Assembly: GCF_023500045.1 (NCBI RefSeq)
Contig: NZ_JAMCOF010000003.1
Location: forward strand, 93,023 to 157,022
Direction: 5' to 3'
Length of the DNA stretch: 64,000 nt
Origin: Bartonella bilalgolemi
GTDB taxonomy: Bacteria; Pseudomonadota; Alphaproteobacteria; Rhizobiales; Rhizobiaceae
Of the stretch, positions 53,113-64,000 are shown one piece after another. A program made the position numbers and the translations under genes. The notes beneath the pieces are model-generated. The model saw only the letters and a list, made by a program, of their open reading frames with translations. It ran no database searches and had not been told where the DNA came from. Numbering within the stretch: position 1 is the stretch's first letter; each line of letters opens with the position of its first letter.

Positions 53113-55536
53113 ATGCAATATATTGATGAAAAGACAGGCAAGGAGATAGAAGAGTTTTATGCTGTTTTGCCACTTCGTGATATTGTTGTCTTCCCGCATA
53201 TCATTGTTCCACTTTTTGTAGGCCGAGAAAAGTCGATTTGTGCTCTTGAAAAGACAATGGTAATGGATAAACAAATATTACTAGTTACGCAAAAAAATGC
53301 TGCTGATGATGATCCAACTTCGGAAGATATTTATGATGTTGGTACCATTGCTAAGATTCTTCAACTTTTAAAGCTTCCTGATGGAACTGTAAAGGTTTTA
53401 GTTGAAGGTATTGCACGTGCAAAAATTAATCAATTTATTGAGAATGATGATTATCTTCAAGCTTATGTAACTATTACAGAAGAAACTAAGGATGAGGATG
53501 TTGAAATCAAGGCGCTTTCTCGATCGGTAATTTCTTATTTTGAAAATTATGTAAAACTAAATAAGAAAATTTCTCCTGAGATTGTCAGTGCTATTAGTCA
53601 GATTGATGATCCTTCTAAACTTGCTGATACTATTGCATCTCATTTAATTATTAAACTTGCAGAAAAACAAGAAATATTGACGTTATTGCCTATACGTAAT
53701 CGTCTTGAGCGTGTACTTTCTTTCATGGAAGCAGAGATTTCTGTTTTGCAAGTCGAAAAGCGTATTCGTTCACATGTCAAACGGCAAATGGAAAAGAATC
53801 AACGAGAATATTATCTTAATGAGCAGTTAAAGGCTATTCAGAAAGAATTAGGAGCAGGTGATGAAGGGCAGGATGAATTATCTGAACTAGAAGAGCGTAT
53901 TAGAAAAACTAAGCTTTCGAAAGAAGCACGAGAAAAGGCTGGGTCAGAACTCAAAAAATTACGTAATATGTCTCCCATGTCTGCAGAAGCGACAGTTGTA
54001 CGTAATTATCTTGATTGGCTTTTAGCTATTCCTTGGAGCAAAAAATCAAAAATTAAAAATGACCTTAGTTTTGCTGAAAAAACTATGGATAATGAACACT
54101 TTGGTCTTGAAAAAGTCAAAGAGCGAATCATTGAATATTTAGCAGTGCAAAGCAGATCATCAAAAATACGAGGTCCTATTATTTGTTTGTTAGGTCCTCC
54201 TGGTGTTGGAAAGACATCACTTGCACGTTCTATTGCAAAAGCAACAGGTCGAGAATATGTTCGTATCTCATTAGGAGGTGTTCGCGATGAAGCTGAAATT
54301 CGTGGGCATCGTCGGACTTATATTGGTTCTATGCCTGGAAAAATTATTCAGTCTATGAAAAAAGCTAAAAAATCTAATCCACTTTTTTTGCTTGATGAAA
54401 TTGATAAAATGGGGCAGGATTTTCGTGGAGATCCCTCATCAGCTTTACTAGAAGTTCTTGATCCTGAACAAAATGGTACATTTATTGATCATTATTTAGA
54501 AGTAGAATATGATCTTTCTGATGTTATGTTTATTACAACTTCCAATACACTGAATATTCCAGGGCCATTAATGGATAGGATGGAAATCATTCGCATTGCT
54601 GGTTATACTGAGTGTGAAAAAATGGAGATTGTTAAACGGCATCTTTTGCCAAAAGCATTAAAGGATCATGCTCTTTCTAAAAAAGAATTAAGTATTTCTG
54701 ATGATGCAATAAGATCAATTATTCAATTTTATACGCGTGAGGCTGGTGTTCGAAATCTTGAGCGTGAGTTGATGAAAATAGCACGTAAATCAGTTACAAA
54801 AATTCTTAAAACTAATCAAAAGTTTATAGAAATTAGAAAAAACAATATTAATGATTTCCTAGGTGTTAAGCGTTATCGCTTTGGACAAGTTGATGGTGAA
54901 AATCAGATTGGTGTCGTTACAGGACTTGCTTGGACGGAAGTAGGTGGGGAACTGCTGACTATTGAAGGTGTTATGATGTCAGGTAAAGGTAAGATGACTG
55001 TGACTGGTAATTTGCGCGATATTATGAAGGAATCAATTTCTGCAGCAGCATCTTATGTGCGTTTTCGTGCTGTTGATTTTGGTATTGAACCTCCATTTTT
55101 TGATAAACGTGATATTCATGTTCATGTTCCGGAAGGAGCTACACCTAAAGATGGCCCATCAGCTGGGATTGCAATGGTAACAGCAATTGTTTCAGTGTTA
55201 ACAGGAATACCTGTTTATAAGGATGTTGCTATGACTGGTGAAATTACTTTGCGTGGATGTGTGCTACCGATTGGTGGATTAAAAGAAAAATTGCTTGCGG
55301 CTCTTCGAGGGGGAATCAAGAAAGTACTTATTCCTGAAGAAAACGCGAAAGATCTAGTTGATATTCCCGATGATGTCAAAAATAATATGGAAATTATTCC
55401 GGTAACTCATATAAGTGAAGTTCTTAAACACGCTTTGATTCGTTTTCCTGAGGCTATAGAATGGACAGAGCCTTCTACAATATCTGAAACTGTTAAAACA
55501 GAAAGCGATAATGAGGGGATGTTAGTTGCGCACTGA
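53113..55536 (+). CDS. lon: ATP-dependent protease Lon
   Basis: Single-chain AAA+ serine protease for damaged and regulatory proteins. About 807 residues: N-terminal substrate domain ([14 protein letters not shown]), coiled coil ([17 protein letters not shown]), Walker [10 protein letters not shown], Walker [11 protein letters not shown], and the proteolytic Ser in DGPSAGIAM with its Lys partner downstream (GLKEKLLAA). I start at ATG 53113 (MQYIDEKTG), with GAAAGGA 6 bases upstream; an upstream start would add 15 unlikely residues. Confidence 0.97.
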   Translation: MQYIDEKTGKEIEEFYAVLPLRDIVVFPHIIVPLFVGREKSICALEKTMVMDKQILLVTQKNAADDDPTSEDIYDVGTIAKILQLLKLPDGTVKVLVEGIARAKINQFIENDDYLQAYVTITEETKDEDVEIKALSRSVISYFENYVKLNKKISPEIVSAISQIDDPSKLADTIASHLIIKLAEKQEILTLLPIRNRLERVLSFMEAEISVLQVEKRIRSHVKRQMEKNQREYYLNEQLKAIQKELGAGDEGQDELSELEERIRKTKLSKEAREKAGSELKKLRNMSPMSAEATVVRNYLDWLLAIPWSKKSKIKNDLSFAEKTMDNEHFGLEKVKERIIEYLAVQSRSSKIRGPIICLLGPPGVGKTSLARSIAKATGREYVRISLGGVRDEAEIRGHRRTYIGSMPGKIIQSMKKAKKSNPLFLLDEIDKMGQDFRGDPSSALLEVLDPEQNGTFIDHYLEVEYDLSDVMFITTSNTLNIPGPLMDRMEIIRIAGYTECEKMEIVKRHLLPKALKDHALSKKELSISDDAIRSIIQFYTREAGVRNLERELMKIARKSVTKILKTNQKFIEIRKNNINDFLGVKRYRFGQVDGENQIGVVTGLAWTEVGGELLTIEGVMMSGKGKMTVTGNLRDIMKESISAAASYVRFRAVDFGIEPPFFDKRDIHVHVPEGATPKDGPSAGIAMVTAIVSVLTGIPVYKDVAMTGEITLRGCVLPIGGLKEKLLAALRGGIKKVLIPEENAKDLVDIPDDVKNNMEIIPVTHISEVLKHALIRFPEAIEWTEPSTISETVKTESDNEGMLVAH

Positions 55537-55768
55537 TTCACATTATGAGCTATAATTATGCTGTAAAAAGCAAATGAGAGCCATTTGGGAGTTATAATTT
55601 TATCTATTTTAGAGAAATAATAAAAAAAATTCCGTGAATAACTGCGATTATTTCTAAAAAAACAATGCGTTGAAGAAAAATAGCACTTCTGTTTCCTGTA
55701 CTTTTCAATAAAATCACTCATAGTCGGTTAAATTTTATTATTCGGCAATATAGGGAAAGGAAATGTTA

Positions 55769-56047
55769 ATGAATAAAAGTGAATTGGTTAATTCAGTTGC
55801 TGAAAAAGCAGGTATCTCGAAAGCTCAAGCTGGTTCTTCTGTGGATGCTTTTATCGCTTCTGTTACAGAAGCTTTAGCTTCAGGAGGTGACGTTCGTCTT
55901 CCAGGTTTTGGTTCTTTTGAAGTTTCTCATCGTGCTGCTACAAAAGGACGAAATCCTTCAACAGGTGCTGAAATCACTATTCCTGCACGTTCTGTGCCTA
56001 AATTTTCTGCAGGGAAAAGTCTTAAAGAAGCTGTTAATAACAAATAA
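55769..56047 (+). CDS. hup: DNA-binding protein HU
   Basis: Nucleoid-associated protein that bends DNA. 93 codons including the stop; 92 residues from [15 protein letters not shown]. Conserved [18 protein letters not shown] arms and GKSLKEAVN end. I prefer ATG 55769 over 55763, because the GGGAAAGG site ends at 55760, too close to 55763. Directly downstream of lon, the normal neighbour, and followed by a strong terminator. Confidence 0.96.
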   Translation: MNKSELVNSVAEKAGISKAQAGSSVDAFIASVTEALASGGDVRLPGFGSFEVSHRAATKGRNPSTGAEITIPARSVPKFSAGKSLKEAVNNK

Positions 56048-56062
56048 TTCAAACTATTTTTT

Positions 56063-56094
56063 AAAGAACCGGTTTATAAATAAGCCGGTTCTTT
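56063..56094 (+). terminator. Rho-independent terminator after hup
   Basis: Perfect 10-bp stem AAAGAACCGG (56063-56072) and CCGGTTCTTT (56085-56094) around a 12-base loop. It lies 15 bases past the HU stop. The A/T ends of the stem make it plausible in both directions. Confidence 0.88.
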
Positions 56095-56555
56095 AGGAGT
56101 GCCTAGAAGTAGTTAGCACATGTTTGTGAGATATATTATTTTGCTTTGTGGATGAAAATGTAAGAGCTGTAAATGTCGGTCTATATAGCAGGAATTCAAG
56201 CAATGCTCGAGTATTTATATTAAAAAGTAACTGAGATATATCTATTTAATTATTTTTTATTATTATCATTCAAGCACGGTCATAGCTGTTTTTAGTTAAT
56301 TGAGATAATGCACCTCTTAGATTTTTTGTGTAAAAAAGCATAGATGCTCTTACTTATATTTTAATATTGGTTAGTGTGTTGTTGAGAGTATCAATATCTA
56401 TACAATCGCGATATTCTCTTCTTTATAGCAAAAAATGATACACACGTTAATAAAATGAATAATTTTAAAATATTTTTTAGCAATAATCCAAATTGTTTAA
56501 TAAATCAAAAATTGGATTAGAAAATATTATATTATAACCAAATACAACGATTCAG
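56095..56555. other. AT-rich intergenic region between hup and trmFO
   Basis: About 460 bases between convergent genes. I see no reading frame with features and no RNA gene. In many relatives a tRNA-Val and the nuo operon follow hup; here neither does. Confidence 0.5.
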
Positions 56556-57938
56556 TTAAAAGCTATTTTTTAACCATTGAATACAGTCGTTTAAAGCTCG
56601 CTCAATTATAGCTTGTTTTTTTTCTTTATGTGGTAAACTTTTTTCTAAAGGATTGGTGGAAATAATAGGTGGGAAAAGACCAAAATTGATATTCATTGGT
56701 TGAAAAGATCTTTTTCCTGTTTCGTTAGTAGCAATATGACCACCAGTAATATGATTCAAGAGAGCTCCAAATGCTGTAGTTTTTGGTGGCAGAGAAGGGC
56801 AAGTACGATTATAGTCAGCAGCAGCAAAACGTCCAGCAAGCAGTCCTATCGCTGCTGATTCTATATAACCTTCACAGCCTGTAATTTGTCCAGCAAAACG
56901 CAGTTGTGGTTTTTGTTTCAAACGAAGACTCTCATCAAGAAGGATTGGTGAATTGAGATATGTATTGCGGTGAAGACCACCAAGGCGTGCAAATTCTGCT
57001 TTTTCAAGACCAGGAATCATTCTAAAAATACGTGTCTGTTCACTATATTTCAGTTTTGTTTGAAAACCGACCATATTATAAAGCGTACCCAGTTTGTTAT
57101 CTTGACGTAATTGTATAACAGCATAAGGTTTGATTGTGGGGTGATGAGTATTAGTGAGTCCCATAGGTTTCATAGGGCCATATCTTAGAGTTTCAAATCC
57201 GCGTTCAGCCATAACTTCGATTGGTAAGCATCCATCGAAATAGGATATGTTTTCAAATTCACGAAATTCTACTTTTTCTCCACTTATCAATGCTTGAACA
57301 AAAATTTTATATTGTTCTTGATTAAGAGGACAATTAAGATAATCTTTCCCCGTTCCCTCAGGACCAATTTTGTCATATCGAGATTGGTACCAACAAATAT
57401 TCATATTAATACTTTCAGTATAAATAATAGGCGCAAGAGCATCAAAAAAAGAAAGCGCTTCTGTTCCAGTTATTGCTTGTATTTCTTGAGCAAATTTTGG
57501 TGAGGTAAGAGGACCAGTTGCAACAATAACATTATGCCAGTCTTCAGGAATCTCGTGAATTTCTCTGCGTTGTATGGTTATAAGGGGATGTTTTTCAAGT
57601 GTTTCTGTAATAGTTTTTGAGAATTCATTACGGTCAACAGCAAGTGCACCTCCAGCTGGCACTTTATTACTATCTGCAGCTTTCATAATTAAGGATTTGG
57701 CTAATCGCATTTCGGCATGTAAAAGTCCTACAGCATTTTTTGATGCATCATCTGAACGAAATGAATTTGAACAGACGAGCTCTGCAAGTTTATCTGTTTT
57801 ATGAGCATCAGATTTTCTTTTTGGCCGCATTTCATGCAGGACAACAGGAATTCCTAATTGAGCAATTTGCCAACTTGCTTCACTGCCTGCAAGACCACCG
57901 CCGATAATATGGATTGGAGTTTTCAATTTATTTAACAT
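56556..57938 (-). CDS. trmFO: tRNA (uracil-54-C5) methyltransferase TrmFO
   Basis: Folate- and FAD-dependent enzyme that makes m5U54 in the T-loop. 460 residues. FAD motif [16 protein letters not shown], and family signatures [17 protein letters not shown] and LGGLHRNTY. It is the Gram-positive/alpha-type route in place of SAM-dependent TrmA. ATG at 57938. Single gene. Confidence 0.96.
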   Translation of the reverse strand: MLNKLKTPIHIIGGGLAGSEASWQIAQLGIPVVLHEMRPKRKSDAHKTDKLAELVCSNSFRSDDASKNAVGLLHAEMRLAKSLIMKAADSNKVPAGGALAVDRNEFSKTITETLEKHPLITIQRREIHEIPEDWHNVIVATGPLTSPKFAQEIQAITGTEALSFFDALAPIIYTESINMNICWYQSRYDKIGPEGTGKDYLNCPLNQEQYKIFVQALISGEKVEFREFENISYFDGCLPIEVMAERGFETLRYGPMKPMGLTNTHHPTIKPYAVIQLRQDNKLGTLYNMVGFQTKLKYSEQTRIFRMIPGLEKAEFARLGGLHRNTYLNSPILLDESLRLKQKPQLRFAGQITGCEGYIESAAIGLLAGRFAAADYNRTCPSLPPKTTAFGALLNHITGGHIATNETGKRSFQPMNINFGLFPPIISTNPLEKSLPHKEKKQAIIERALNDCIQWLKNSF

Positions 57939-58065
57939 GATTTACTTGTAGCGGAAGGAATGCTTTCTGAAAAGGATGAATTTCATCTCTATAATTTTGT
58001 GAAAAGAATTCTTTATTGAGTTAATAAAGGATACTCATTTGCTTTTTTTCTTTAATTGGTTGGAA

Positions 58066-58094
58066 TTGAATGCTATAGAAACGCCGTTTACATG
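58066..58094 (+). promoter_or_regulatory. Possible promoter of tRNA-Leu
   Basis: TTGAAT at 58066-58071 and TACATG at 58089-58094 are 17 bases apart and end 22 bases before the tRNA. Fit to consensus is partial; Bartonella promoters are poorly defined, so this is tentative. Confidence 0.3.
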
Positions 58095-58116
58095 AATTTT
58101 TGGTTTATAAGTTTGA

Positions 58117-58199
58117 GCGGATGTGGCGAAATTGGTAGACGCACCAGATTTAGGTTCTGGCGGGAGACCGTGGGGGTTCGAGTCCCTCCATCCGCACCA
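58117..58199 (+). tRNA. tRNA-Leu (TAG anticodon)
   Basis: 83-base class II tRNA with encoded CCA. Acceptor GCGGATG/CATCCGC, anticodon stem CCAGA/TCTGG with loop TTTAGGT (anticodon UAG, reads CUA/CUG), a short extended variable arm GCGGGAGACCGT and T-loop TTCGAGT. It lies upstream of tig, a common alphaproteobacterial linkage. Confidence 0.96.
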
Positions 58200-58337
58200 A
58201 AATAATAGCTTTAAACACTACGGGTGTCTGTATATACAAGGTCCGTCTATCTAGATCTAACATTTAAGTGTTAGAATTATCATATTGTTATCAGGAGTAG
58301 GTTTATCCATCTCCTCAGAGAAAATAAAGGTTGTTCG

Positions 58338-59765
58338 ATGCAGGTTACCGAGACGCTTAACGAAGGACTGAAGCGCGAAATTAAGATTGTGGTTCCGGTG
58401 AAAGATCTGGAAGAAAAATTAAACGAACGATTGGATGATACCAAAGGTAAGATCAAACTTAAAGGATTCCGTCCTGGTAAGGTTCCATCTGATCATCTCC
58501 GAAAAATGTACGGTAAATCTTTTATGGCTGAAATTCTTAATGAGATCATTAATAGTGCTCCGCGTTCTATTTTAGCAGAACGTAATGAATATTCAGCAAC
58601 ACAACCGCAAATTGATATAAATGAAGATACAAAAGTTATAGATGGTAAAGCTGATTTTGTTTTTAGTTTGAAGTACGAGGTTTTGCCGAAATTTGAGGTT
58701 AAAGACTTCAAAAATATTAAAATCGTTCGTGAAATTGCTGATGTACCTGAACAAGAAGTTGATGAGCAAATAACGCGCATTCTTTCTTCCACTCGTAGTT
58801 ATTCGCAAAAAAATGGTCCTTCAAAGGAAGATGACCGCATAACAATTGATTATTTTGGGAAAATTGATGGCATTCCGTTTGATGGTGGTACTGATAATAA
58901 TGCACAATTGATTCTTGGTTCGAAACAATTTATTCCCGGTTTTGAAGAGCAATTAATTGGTCTAAAAGCGGGCGATGTAAAAACAATTTCTGTTAAGTTT
59001 CCTGATGATTATAGTGCTACGCATTTAGCTGGCAAAAATGCAGAGTTTGATATCACTGTTAAAACTGTTTCTAAACCGGATGAATTGAAGATTGATGATG
59101 AAGCAGCAAAAAAACTTGGTTTAGAATCTCTTGATCGCTTACGTGAAGTCGTTCGTGGACAGGTTGAAAGTCGATATGGTTCTATGACACGTCAAAAAAT
59201 TAAGCGACAAGTCCTTGATGCTTTAGACGCAGATTATAGTTTTGATATTCCTGAACAGCTTTTAGAGATTGAATTTAATAATATATGGAATCAGATTAAT
59301 GAAGATTTAAAAAGGATGGGCAGAAGTTTTGAAGATGAAAATATCACAGAGGAACAAGCGCGAGAAGAATATCGCATGCTTGCGCAGCGTCGTGTTCGGC
59401 TTGGTTTAGTGCTTTCTGAAATTGGTACAAAAGTTGGAATTCAAATAAGTGAAGATGAATTAAAGGCTGCAGTTTTTGAACAGGTTCGCCAATATCCTGG
59501 ACGAGAAAAAGAAATGATGGATTTTTTCCGCCGTACACCAGAAGCTGTTGCTAATTTACGTGCGCCAATCTTTGAAGAAAAAGTTATTGATTATTTGCTT
59601 ACACAGATAGAAATAACGGATAAAAAAGTGACAATTGAAGAGCTAATGAGAGAATATGATGAATCAGATTTGACTGATAAAACTTCTGCCAAGAAACAAT
59701 CAGCAGCAAAAGGAAGAGGTACAAAAAAGGCTTCAATTAAAAAGAAAAACCCTAAAACAAGTTAA
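58338..59765 (+). CDS. tig: Trigger factor (ribosome-associated chaperone)
   Basis: Binds ribosomes and nascent chains; also has peptidyl-prolyl isomerase activity. 475 residues: N-terminal ribosome-binding domain with the GFRPGKVP signature, FKBP-type PPIase domain (about 160-245, [14 protein letters not shown]), C-terminal chaperone arms, and a Lys/Ser-rich tail (last 30 or so residues) common in alphaproteobacteria. ATG at 58338. Confidence 0.96.
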   Translation: MQVTETLNEGLKREIKIVVPVKDLEEKLNERLDDTKGKIKLKGFRPGKVPSDHLRKMYGKSFMAEILNEIINSAPRSILAERNEYSATQPQIDINEDTKVIDGKADFVFSLKYEVLPKFEVKDFKNIKIVREIADVPEQEVDEQITRILSSTRSYSQKNGPSKEDDRITIDYFGKIDGIPFDGGTDNNAQLILGSKQFIPGFEEQLIGLKAGDVKTISVKFPDDYSATHLAGKNAEFDITVKTVSKPDELKIDDEAAKKLGLESLDRLREVVRGQVESRYGSMTRQKIKRQVLDALDADYSFDIPEQLLEIEFNNIWNQINEDLKRMGRSFEDENITEEQAREEYRMLAQRRVRLGLVLSEIGTKVGIQISEDELKAAVFEQVRQYPGREKEMMDFFRRTPEAVANLRAPIFEEKVIDYLLTQIEITDKKVTIEELMREYDESDLTDKTSAKKQSAAKGRGTKKASIKKKNPKTS

Positions 59766-59882
59766 AATTTATACCAATAAAATAATTCTGATAAATCATT
59801 TTATATGTATTCTAGACTTGCTCTGGTAATAGTTTTAGGTTAGCCATTGGATGTATTCTGAAATGTTGATAGTGAATTGATA

Positions 59883-61382
59883 ATGAAAATCGTTGATACT
59901 CGTCTTCCTGATTCTAAGCATTTTATTTCTGGAGTTACAGGTAACTGGGAGGTTATTATTGGCATGGAGGTTCATGCACAAGTCATATCAAATTCAAAAC
60001 TTTTTTCAGGTGCATCGACTAAGTTTGGTGCTGAGCCGAATAATCACGTGTCGCTTGTTGATGCAGCGATGCCTGGTATGTTGCCTGTTATTAATCAAGC
60101 ATGTATTCACCAAGCTGTTCGAACTGGTTTAGGATTAAAAGCTAAAATTAATTTAAAATCCGTTTTTGATCGTAAAAACTATTTTTATCCAGATTTACCA
60201 CAGGGATATCAGATTTCACAATTTCAGTATCCTATCGTAGGTGAAGGGAAAGTAGTTATATCTATTGGACCAGATTCGAATGGTCAGTTTGAGGATATTG
60301 AAATTGGGATTGAAAGGTTGCACCTCGAGCAAGATGCAGGAAAGTCTATGCATGACCAGCATCCAACAATGTCTTTTGTAGATCTTAATCGCTCAGGTGT
60401 AGCTCTTATGGAAATTGTTTCGAAACCAGATATGCGATCATCAGAAGAAGCAAAAGCCTATATGACAAAATTGCGTACGATTGTTCGTTATTTGGGTACT
60501 TGTGATGGTAATATGGATGAAGGCTCTATGCGCGCAGATGTAAATATATCTGTGCGCCGTCCTGGTGAGCCTTTTGGAACACGCTGTGAAGTTAAAAACG
60601 TTAATTCGATTCGTTTTATTGGCCAAGCAATTGAATATGAGGCACGTCGCCAAATTGCAATTTTAGAGGATGGAGGTATAATAGATCAGGAAACTCGGCT
60701 TTTTGATGCAATAAAAGGTGAAACACGATCTATGCGTTCAAAAGAGGAAGCATATGACTATCGTTATTTTCCTGATCCCGATCTTTTACCATTAGAGTTT
60801 GATCAGGAATTTGTAGACACTTTAGCTTCAGAGCTACCTGAATTACCAGATGATATAAAGGCACGTTTTATCAATGAAATGGGGTTAACTGCATATGATG
60901 CTTCTATTCTTGTAACAGAAAAAGCAATTGCAGATTATTTCGAAGAAGTAGCACATGGGCGCGATGGAAAAATGGTTGCTAATTGGGTAATCAATGACCT
61001 TTTAGGCGCTTTAAATAAAGATAATCGTGATATTGAAGATACTCCAATTACAACAGATCAGTTGGGAGCAATTATTGATCTTATCAAAGACGGAACTATT
61101 TCTGGAAAAATTGCAAAAGATCTATTTGAAATTGTTTGGAATGAAGGTGGAGATCCACATCAGATTGTAGAAAAGCGTGGTATGAAGCAGGTGACGGATG
61201 CAGGAGTTATTGAAAGAGCTGTTAATGAAATTGTCATCAATAATCCTGATAAAGTTGCCCAAGCACGAGAGAAGCCCGCTTTGGTTGGTTGGTTTGTTGG
61301 ACAGGTAATGAAGGCAACAGAGGGAAAGGCAAATCCTCAAACCGTTAATAAATTGGTTAAAATTAAGCTTGGAATAGATTAA
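59883..61382 (+). CDS. gatB: Aspartyl/glutamyl-tRNA amidotransferase subunit B
   Basis: Part of GatCAB, which converts Glu-tRNA-Gln (and Asp-tRNA-Asn) to the amide form using glutamine or asparagine. 499 residues from ATG 59883: catalytic cradle ([32 protein letters not shown]-like [12 protein letters not shown]) and the C-terminal YqeY-like tail ([17 protein letters not shown]). gatA and gatC are not in this window. A TTG two codons upstream is possible but not needed. Confidence 0.96.
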   Translation: MKIVDTRLPDSKHFISGVTGNWEVIIGMEVHAQVISNSKLFSGASTKFGAEPNNHVSLVDAAMPGMLPVINQACIHQAVRTGLGLKAKINLKSVFDRKNYFYPDLPQGYQISQFQYPIVGEGKVVISIGPDSNGQFEDIEIGIERLHLEQDAGKSMHDQHPTMSFVDLNRSGVALMEIVSKPDMRSSEEAKAYMTKLRTIVRYLGTCDGNMDEGSMRADVNISVRRPGEPFGTRCEVKNVNSIRFIGQAIEYEARRQIAILEDGGIIDQETRLFDAIKGETRSMRSKEEAYDYRYFPDPDLLPLEFDQEFVDTLASELPELPDDIKARFINEMGLTAYDASILVTEKAIADYFEEVAHGRDGKMVANWVINDLLGALNKDNRDIEDTPITTDQLGAIIDLIKDGTISGKIAKDLFEIVWNEGGDPHQIVEKRGMKQVTDAGVIERAVNEIVINNPDKVAQAREKPALVGWFVGQVMKATEGKANPQTVNKLVKIKLGID

Positions 61383-61575
61383 TATATTCAGGATGGAAAT
61401 TCTGTAAATATGATATTAACTTTTGATATAATTTATATGAGTTGACAGCTGGTTATTTAGTTCGACTACAATTAGAAACTCTGATAAGTTTCTTGCTTTT
61501 GATATTTTCAAATACCATAATAAATTTATTCTTGATAGAGTTATCTTATGGGCTTCCCAAGAAATAGGAGAAGAA

Positions 61576-61974
61576 ATGTCTGGTTTTTTCAAGCAAATTT
61601 TTACATGGTGGAATGGTAATACTATTAATACACGCTTTTTTACATGGCGCCATGGTAAACGTATAGGAGAAGATCAGTTTGGTAATATTTATTATGAAGG
61701 CAGTCGCCATAAAGATGGTTATTTACGTCGCTGGGTGATTTATAAAGATTACTCTGAGGCTTCTAGTATTCCTCCAGGTTGGCATGGATGGATTCACCAT
61801 CGTTGTGATATACCACCTACGGAAGAAAATTATCAGTCATATAGTTGGGAGAAATCGCATATTTTAAATATGACGGGCACAAGCGAAGCTTACCGACCAA
61901 AAGGATCTATTGCTTATAATCATGGGTATTTTTATGCTCGTGAGGATTATGATGCATGGTTACCTGAGGAGTAA
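61576..61974 (+). CDS. NDUFA12-family complex I assembly/accessory protein
   Basis: 132 residues. Matches the alphaproteobacterial NDUFA12/B17.2 family: TRFFTWRHGKRIGEDQFGN (key part GEDQFGNIYYE), RRWVIYKD, PPGWHGWIHH and PPTEENY. It is an accessory subunit of NADH dehydrogenase and is soluble or peripheral at the inner membrane. ATG at 61576 with GGAGAAGAA upstream. Followed by DUF2155, as in relatives. Confidence 0.93.
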   Translation: MSGFFKQIFTWWNGNTINTRFFTWRHGKRIGEDQFGNIYYEGSRHKDGYLRRWVIYKDYSEASSIPPGWHGWIHHRCDIPPTEENYQSYSWEKSHILNMTGTSEAYRPKGSIAYNHGYFYAREDYDAWLPEE

Positions 61975-62038
61975 TGGGTGTATTGTTTTCTTTGTTATGT
62001 TTGTAATGATTTTTGTTAGGTGTGATTAATTTGATATT

Positions 62039-62458
62039 ATGAAGTTTTTACGATCAAAAGCTAAGTATTTTTTTTATACTTATTTATTAATGGGGATAGC
62101 AGTTTTATTTACAGTTAGCTGTGTACAAGCAGAACGTGTTAGCAATGAAATTGTTATTTTTACAGGTCTTGATAAAATTACTGGTCAGGTTACTAGTTTT
62201 GAAGTCCATATCGGTCAGGTTTATCAATATGGTGCTTTGCAAGTAATACCGCGAGTGTGTTATACAAGTTCTAAAAATGAACCAGCTCGTACTACTGGTT
62301 TTGTCGAGGTTAATGAAATGACATTGGAGAAAAAGACACGGCGTATTTTTACAGGATGGATGTTTGCAGATAGTCCTGGCTTAAATGCCGTTGAGCATCC
62401 TATCTATGATGTATGGCTAAAAGATTGCAAAAAAAGTTCTGATACTCTTATACATTAA
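62039..62458 (+). CDS. DUF2155 domain-containing periplasmic protein
   Basis: 139 residues: signal peptide 1-31 ending VQA, then the DUF2155 region (LDKITGQVTSFEVHIGQV, IFTGWMFADSPGLNAVEHP, YDVWLKDC), with conserved C-terminal cysteine pair. Function is unknown. It sits next to NDUFA12 in many Rhizobiales; no operon evidence beyond that. ATG at 62039. Confidence 0.87.
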   Translation: MKFLRSKAKYFFYTYLLMGIAVLFTVSCVQAERVSNEIVIFTGLDKITGQVTSFEVHIGQVYQYGALQVIPRVCYTSSKNEPARTTGFVEVNEMTLEKKTRRIFTGWMFADSPGLNAVEHPIYDVWLKDCKKSSDTLIH

Positions 62459-62535
62459 TGATTGTTATCACTTTGTCGTGTCATTCAAAAATATGTGGTT
62501 ATTTTTGTGGTTAACAAATAAGTGATTTATTTGTA

Positions 62536-62937
62536 TTGTTAAATGTTAATTATCAAGCTAAGAAGCTATTTAAGTATAATAGTTATACGAAAGTAGTAGA
62601 AATTCGTTTTCCGGATTCAGCGTCGAATCCATATTTAGCATTTTCAGCACTTATTATGGCTGGTCTTGATGGTATAAAGAATAAGATTCATCCTGGCCCA
62701 GCTATGGATAAAGATCTTTATGATCTTCCCTCGAAAGAGCTCAAAAACATTCCTACAGTTTCCAGAAGCCTACGTGAAGCACTTGAATTTCTTGATAAAG
62801 ACCGTGATTTTCTTAAATCTGGAGATGTTTTTGACGATGACCAAATTAATTCCTTTATTGAATTAAAACTGAAAGAAGTTCTGCGTTATGAAACCGCCCC
62901 TCATCCTGTTGAATTTGATATGTATTATTCTGTTTAA
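62536..62937 (+). pseudogene. glnA: 3' fragment of type I glutamine synthetase
   Basis: Last 110 or so residues of a GS-I subunit, in frame to the natural end [29 protein letters not shown], the [18 protein letters not shown] region and [21 protein letters not shown]. It lacks the beta-grasp domain, ATP- and metal-binding residues and about 340 N-terminal residues; upstream codons before VVEIRF (62536-62600) look degraded. It cannot make glutamine. The open frame, despite lack of function, suggests a fairly recent deletion or recombination; another full glnA may exist elsewhere. Confidence 0.85.
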
Positions 62938-63149
62938 TATACGAATGAAAGTTTTGTTTGATTTTCATGGAATACTGCATCAGCTATAATTAGACGATTA
63001 TTTTTATATCAAATAGATTTTTATAGGGTGTGTTTATTAGGAATAAAAAATAATATAAATCATCTGAGATTGGCACTGAGAAGATTATTATTAAGAGCTT
63101 AGGTGATTTTTTTGGCAAGTATGGTTGTCTTATTTTTGTATTTTGAAGT

Positions 63150-63911
63150 TTAATAAGACATTTCTACATTTTGCTTTGATTCAGACATGAATTCATGGTG
63201 ATTATCGAAAGGATTATAGTTTCCGTACTTTTTCTGCCACTGTATAGGATCAATAAAATCGCTGGACCAAAGGCCGATTTTATTGTTATACGCGTTTTGT
63301 TCAGCGCTTAGATATGTTGTTGGGATTGGGTATTTATTGTTTTTTGATATTATCAGCATACCTTCTGCAAGTCCTATTTCTGCTAGGTCAACTCCTTGCA
63401 CAAAACACTGAGCATAGAGGGTTTCTTTTTCTATAGTAGTTTGCTTACAAGATAAGTTATGTCCTAGAGTTTTGGTAACCAGCCACGCTGTTGTGACAGC
63501 TCCACATGGCCATTCTTGGTTATTTAATTTTGCTTTTTGACGGGGTGCACATGTATCTACACCATATAAGTGAATATTTCTGACGATAGGTTTATGTTGA
63601 GACTTTTCAGGAGAGGTTATTAATTTGAATGTGACACCGCTGGTAACAGATGCTATACCATTAAACATATCTTCATAATTGTTTGAAGCACTATTAATCC
63701 AATTGAGATTTAGTTTATTATCTTTTAATTTTTTTTGAATACTTGCTTCATAGTTCTTATTTTGTTCAAGATACATATTCATTGTATCTTGGTTTTCTTG
63801 CATTTTTAATGGTTCGAGAATATCTAAATTTGCTTTGTTCTGATTTTGGCTTATTATCCATATTCCTATAGAACAAACAATGTAGACAATAATAATCGGT
63901 TTAAATCGCAT
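63150..63911 (-). CDS. Membrane-anchored SNase-fold (thermonuclease-like) protein
   Basis: 253 residues: one N-terminal helix (about 5-20, IIIVYIVCSIGIWII) and a predicted staphylococcal-nuclease-like OB fold near residues 105-225 (IHLYGVDTCAP, WPCGAVTTAWL, GVDLAEIGLAEGM, AEQNAYNNKIGLW). Residues matching the nuclease Arg35, Glu43 and Arg87 are not visible at the expected places, as in several SNase-like Rhizobiales proteins, so activity is uncertain. ATG at 63911 with AAGGATTGGGTG upstream. Confidence 0.75.
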   Translation of the reverse strand: MRFKPIIIVYIVCSIGIWIISQNQNKANLDILEPLKMQENQDTMNMYLEQNKNYEASIQKKLKDNKLNLNWINSASNNYEDMFNGIASVTSGVTFKLITSPEKSQHKPIVRNIHLYGVDTCAPRQKAKLNNQEWPCGAVTTAWLVTKTLGHNLSCKQTTIEKETLYAQCFVQGVDLAEIGLAEGMLIISKNNKYPIPTTYLSAEQNAYNNKIGLWSSDFIDPIQWQKKYGNYNPFDNHHEFMSESKQNVEMSY

Positions 63912-64000
63912 TCACCCAATCCTTATTGTTTTTATATCCTATAAATTTTTTATGCATCTCTGCTTTTCTCCTAATTCTCAAGAGAAAGTTTCAACAGTAT

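Overview
This window looks like a chromosomal segment of a Bartonella species (Alphaproteobacteria, Rhizobiales/Hyphomicrobiales). The base composition is AT-rich. The conserved gene blocks are alphaproteobacterial: tpiA-secG-pyrG-kdsA-eno-ftsB-pdhA-pdhB-pdhC-lpd-lipA-coq10, ispDF-cinA, ntrY-ntrX-trkA, clpP-clpX-lon-hup, tig, and gatB-NDUFA12-DUF2155. PdhB carries its own lipoyl domain, ispD and ispF are fused, and a RirA-type Rrf2 regulator is present. The two AIDA-like autotransporters and the reduced, decaying gene content fit Bartonella. Genus is inferred from gene content, not from a database match.

Layout. 0-5 kb: two tandem paralogous autotransporters, the only clear host-interaction genes. 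5-12 kb: an ABC-F ATPase, ndk, pgsA, uvrC, rlmJ and a tRNA-Lys. 12-25.6 kb: membrane functions (TerC/CBS/CorC protein, YbhN-like protein, CPA2 antiporter, SecDF, MscS channel, CycA-like permease) plus ilvC. 25.6-27.2 kb: a gene-poor stretch with only decayed or tiny reading frames. 27.2-42.5 kb: ppiD, central carbon metabolism, the complete pyruvate dehydrogenase set and lipoate synthase. 42.5-50.7 kb: cinA, ispDF, rirA, then ntrY-ntrX-trkA and a small glycosyltransferase. 50.8-56.1 kb: the ClpP/ClpX/Lon proteostasis cluster and HU. 56.5-62.5 kb: trmFO, tRNA-Leu, trigger factor, gatB and two small conserved genes. 62.5-64 kb: a 3' fragment of glutamine synthetase and a membrane-anchored SNase-fold protein.

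How genes work together. Eno, the PDH complex (E1 alpha, E1 beta, E2, E3) and LipA form a route from glycolysis to acetyl-CoA with the lipoyl cofactor made next door. SecDF, SecG, trigger factor, PpiD, ClpXP and Lon cover export, folding and turnover. RirA sits just upstream of ispDF on the same strand.

No CRISPR array, rRNA operon, prophage, insertion sequence or recognisable new defence or biosynthetic system was seen. The most notable observations are: an apparent ATT initiation codon for ispDF; a truncated glnA together with absence of ntrBC next to ntrYX; paralogous autotransporters that differ mainly in the linker and N-terminus; an NtrX lacking the sigma-54 GAFTGA loop; and the decayed 1.55-kb region.
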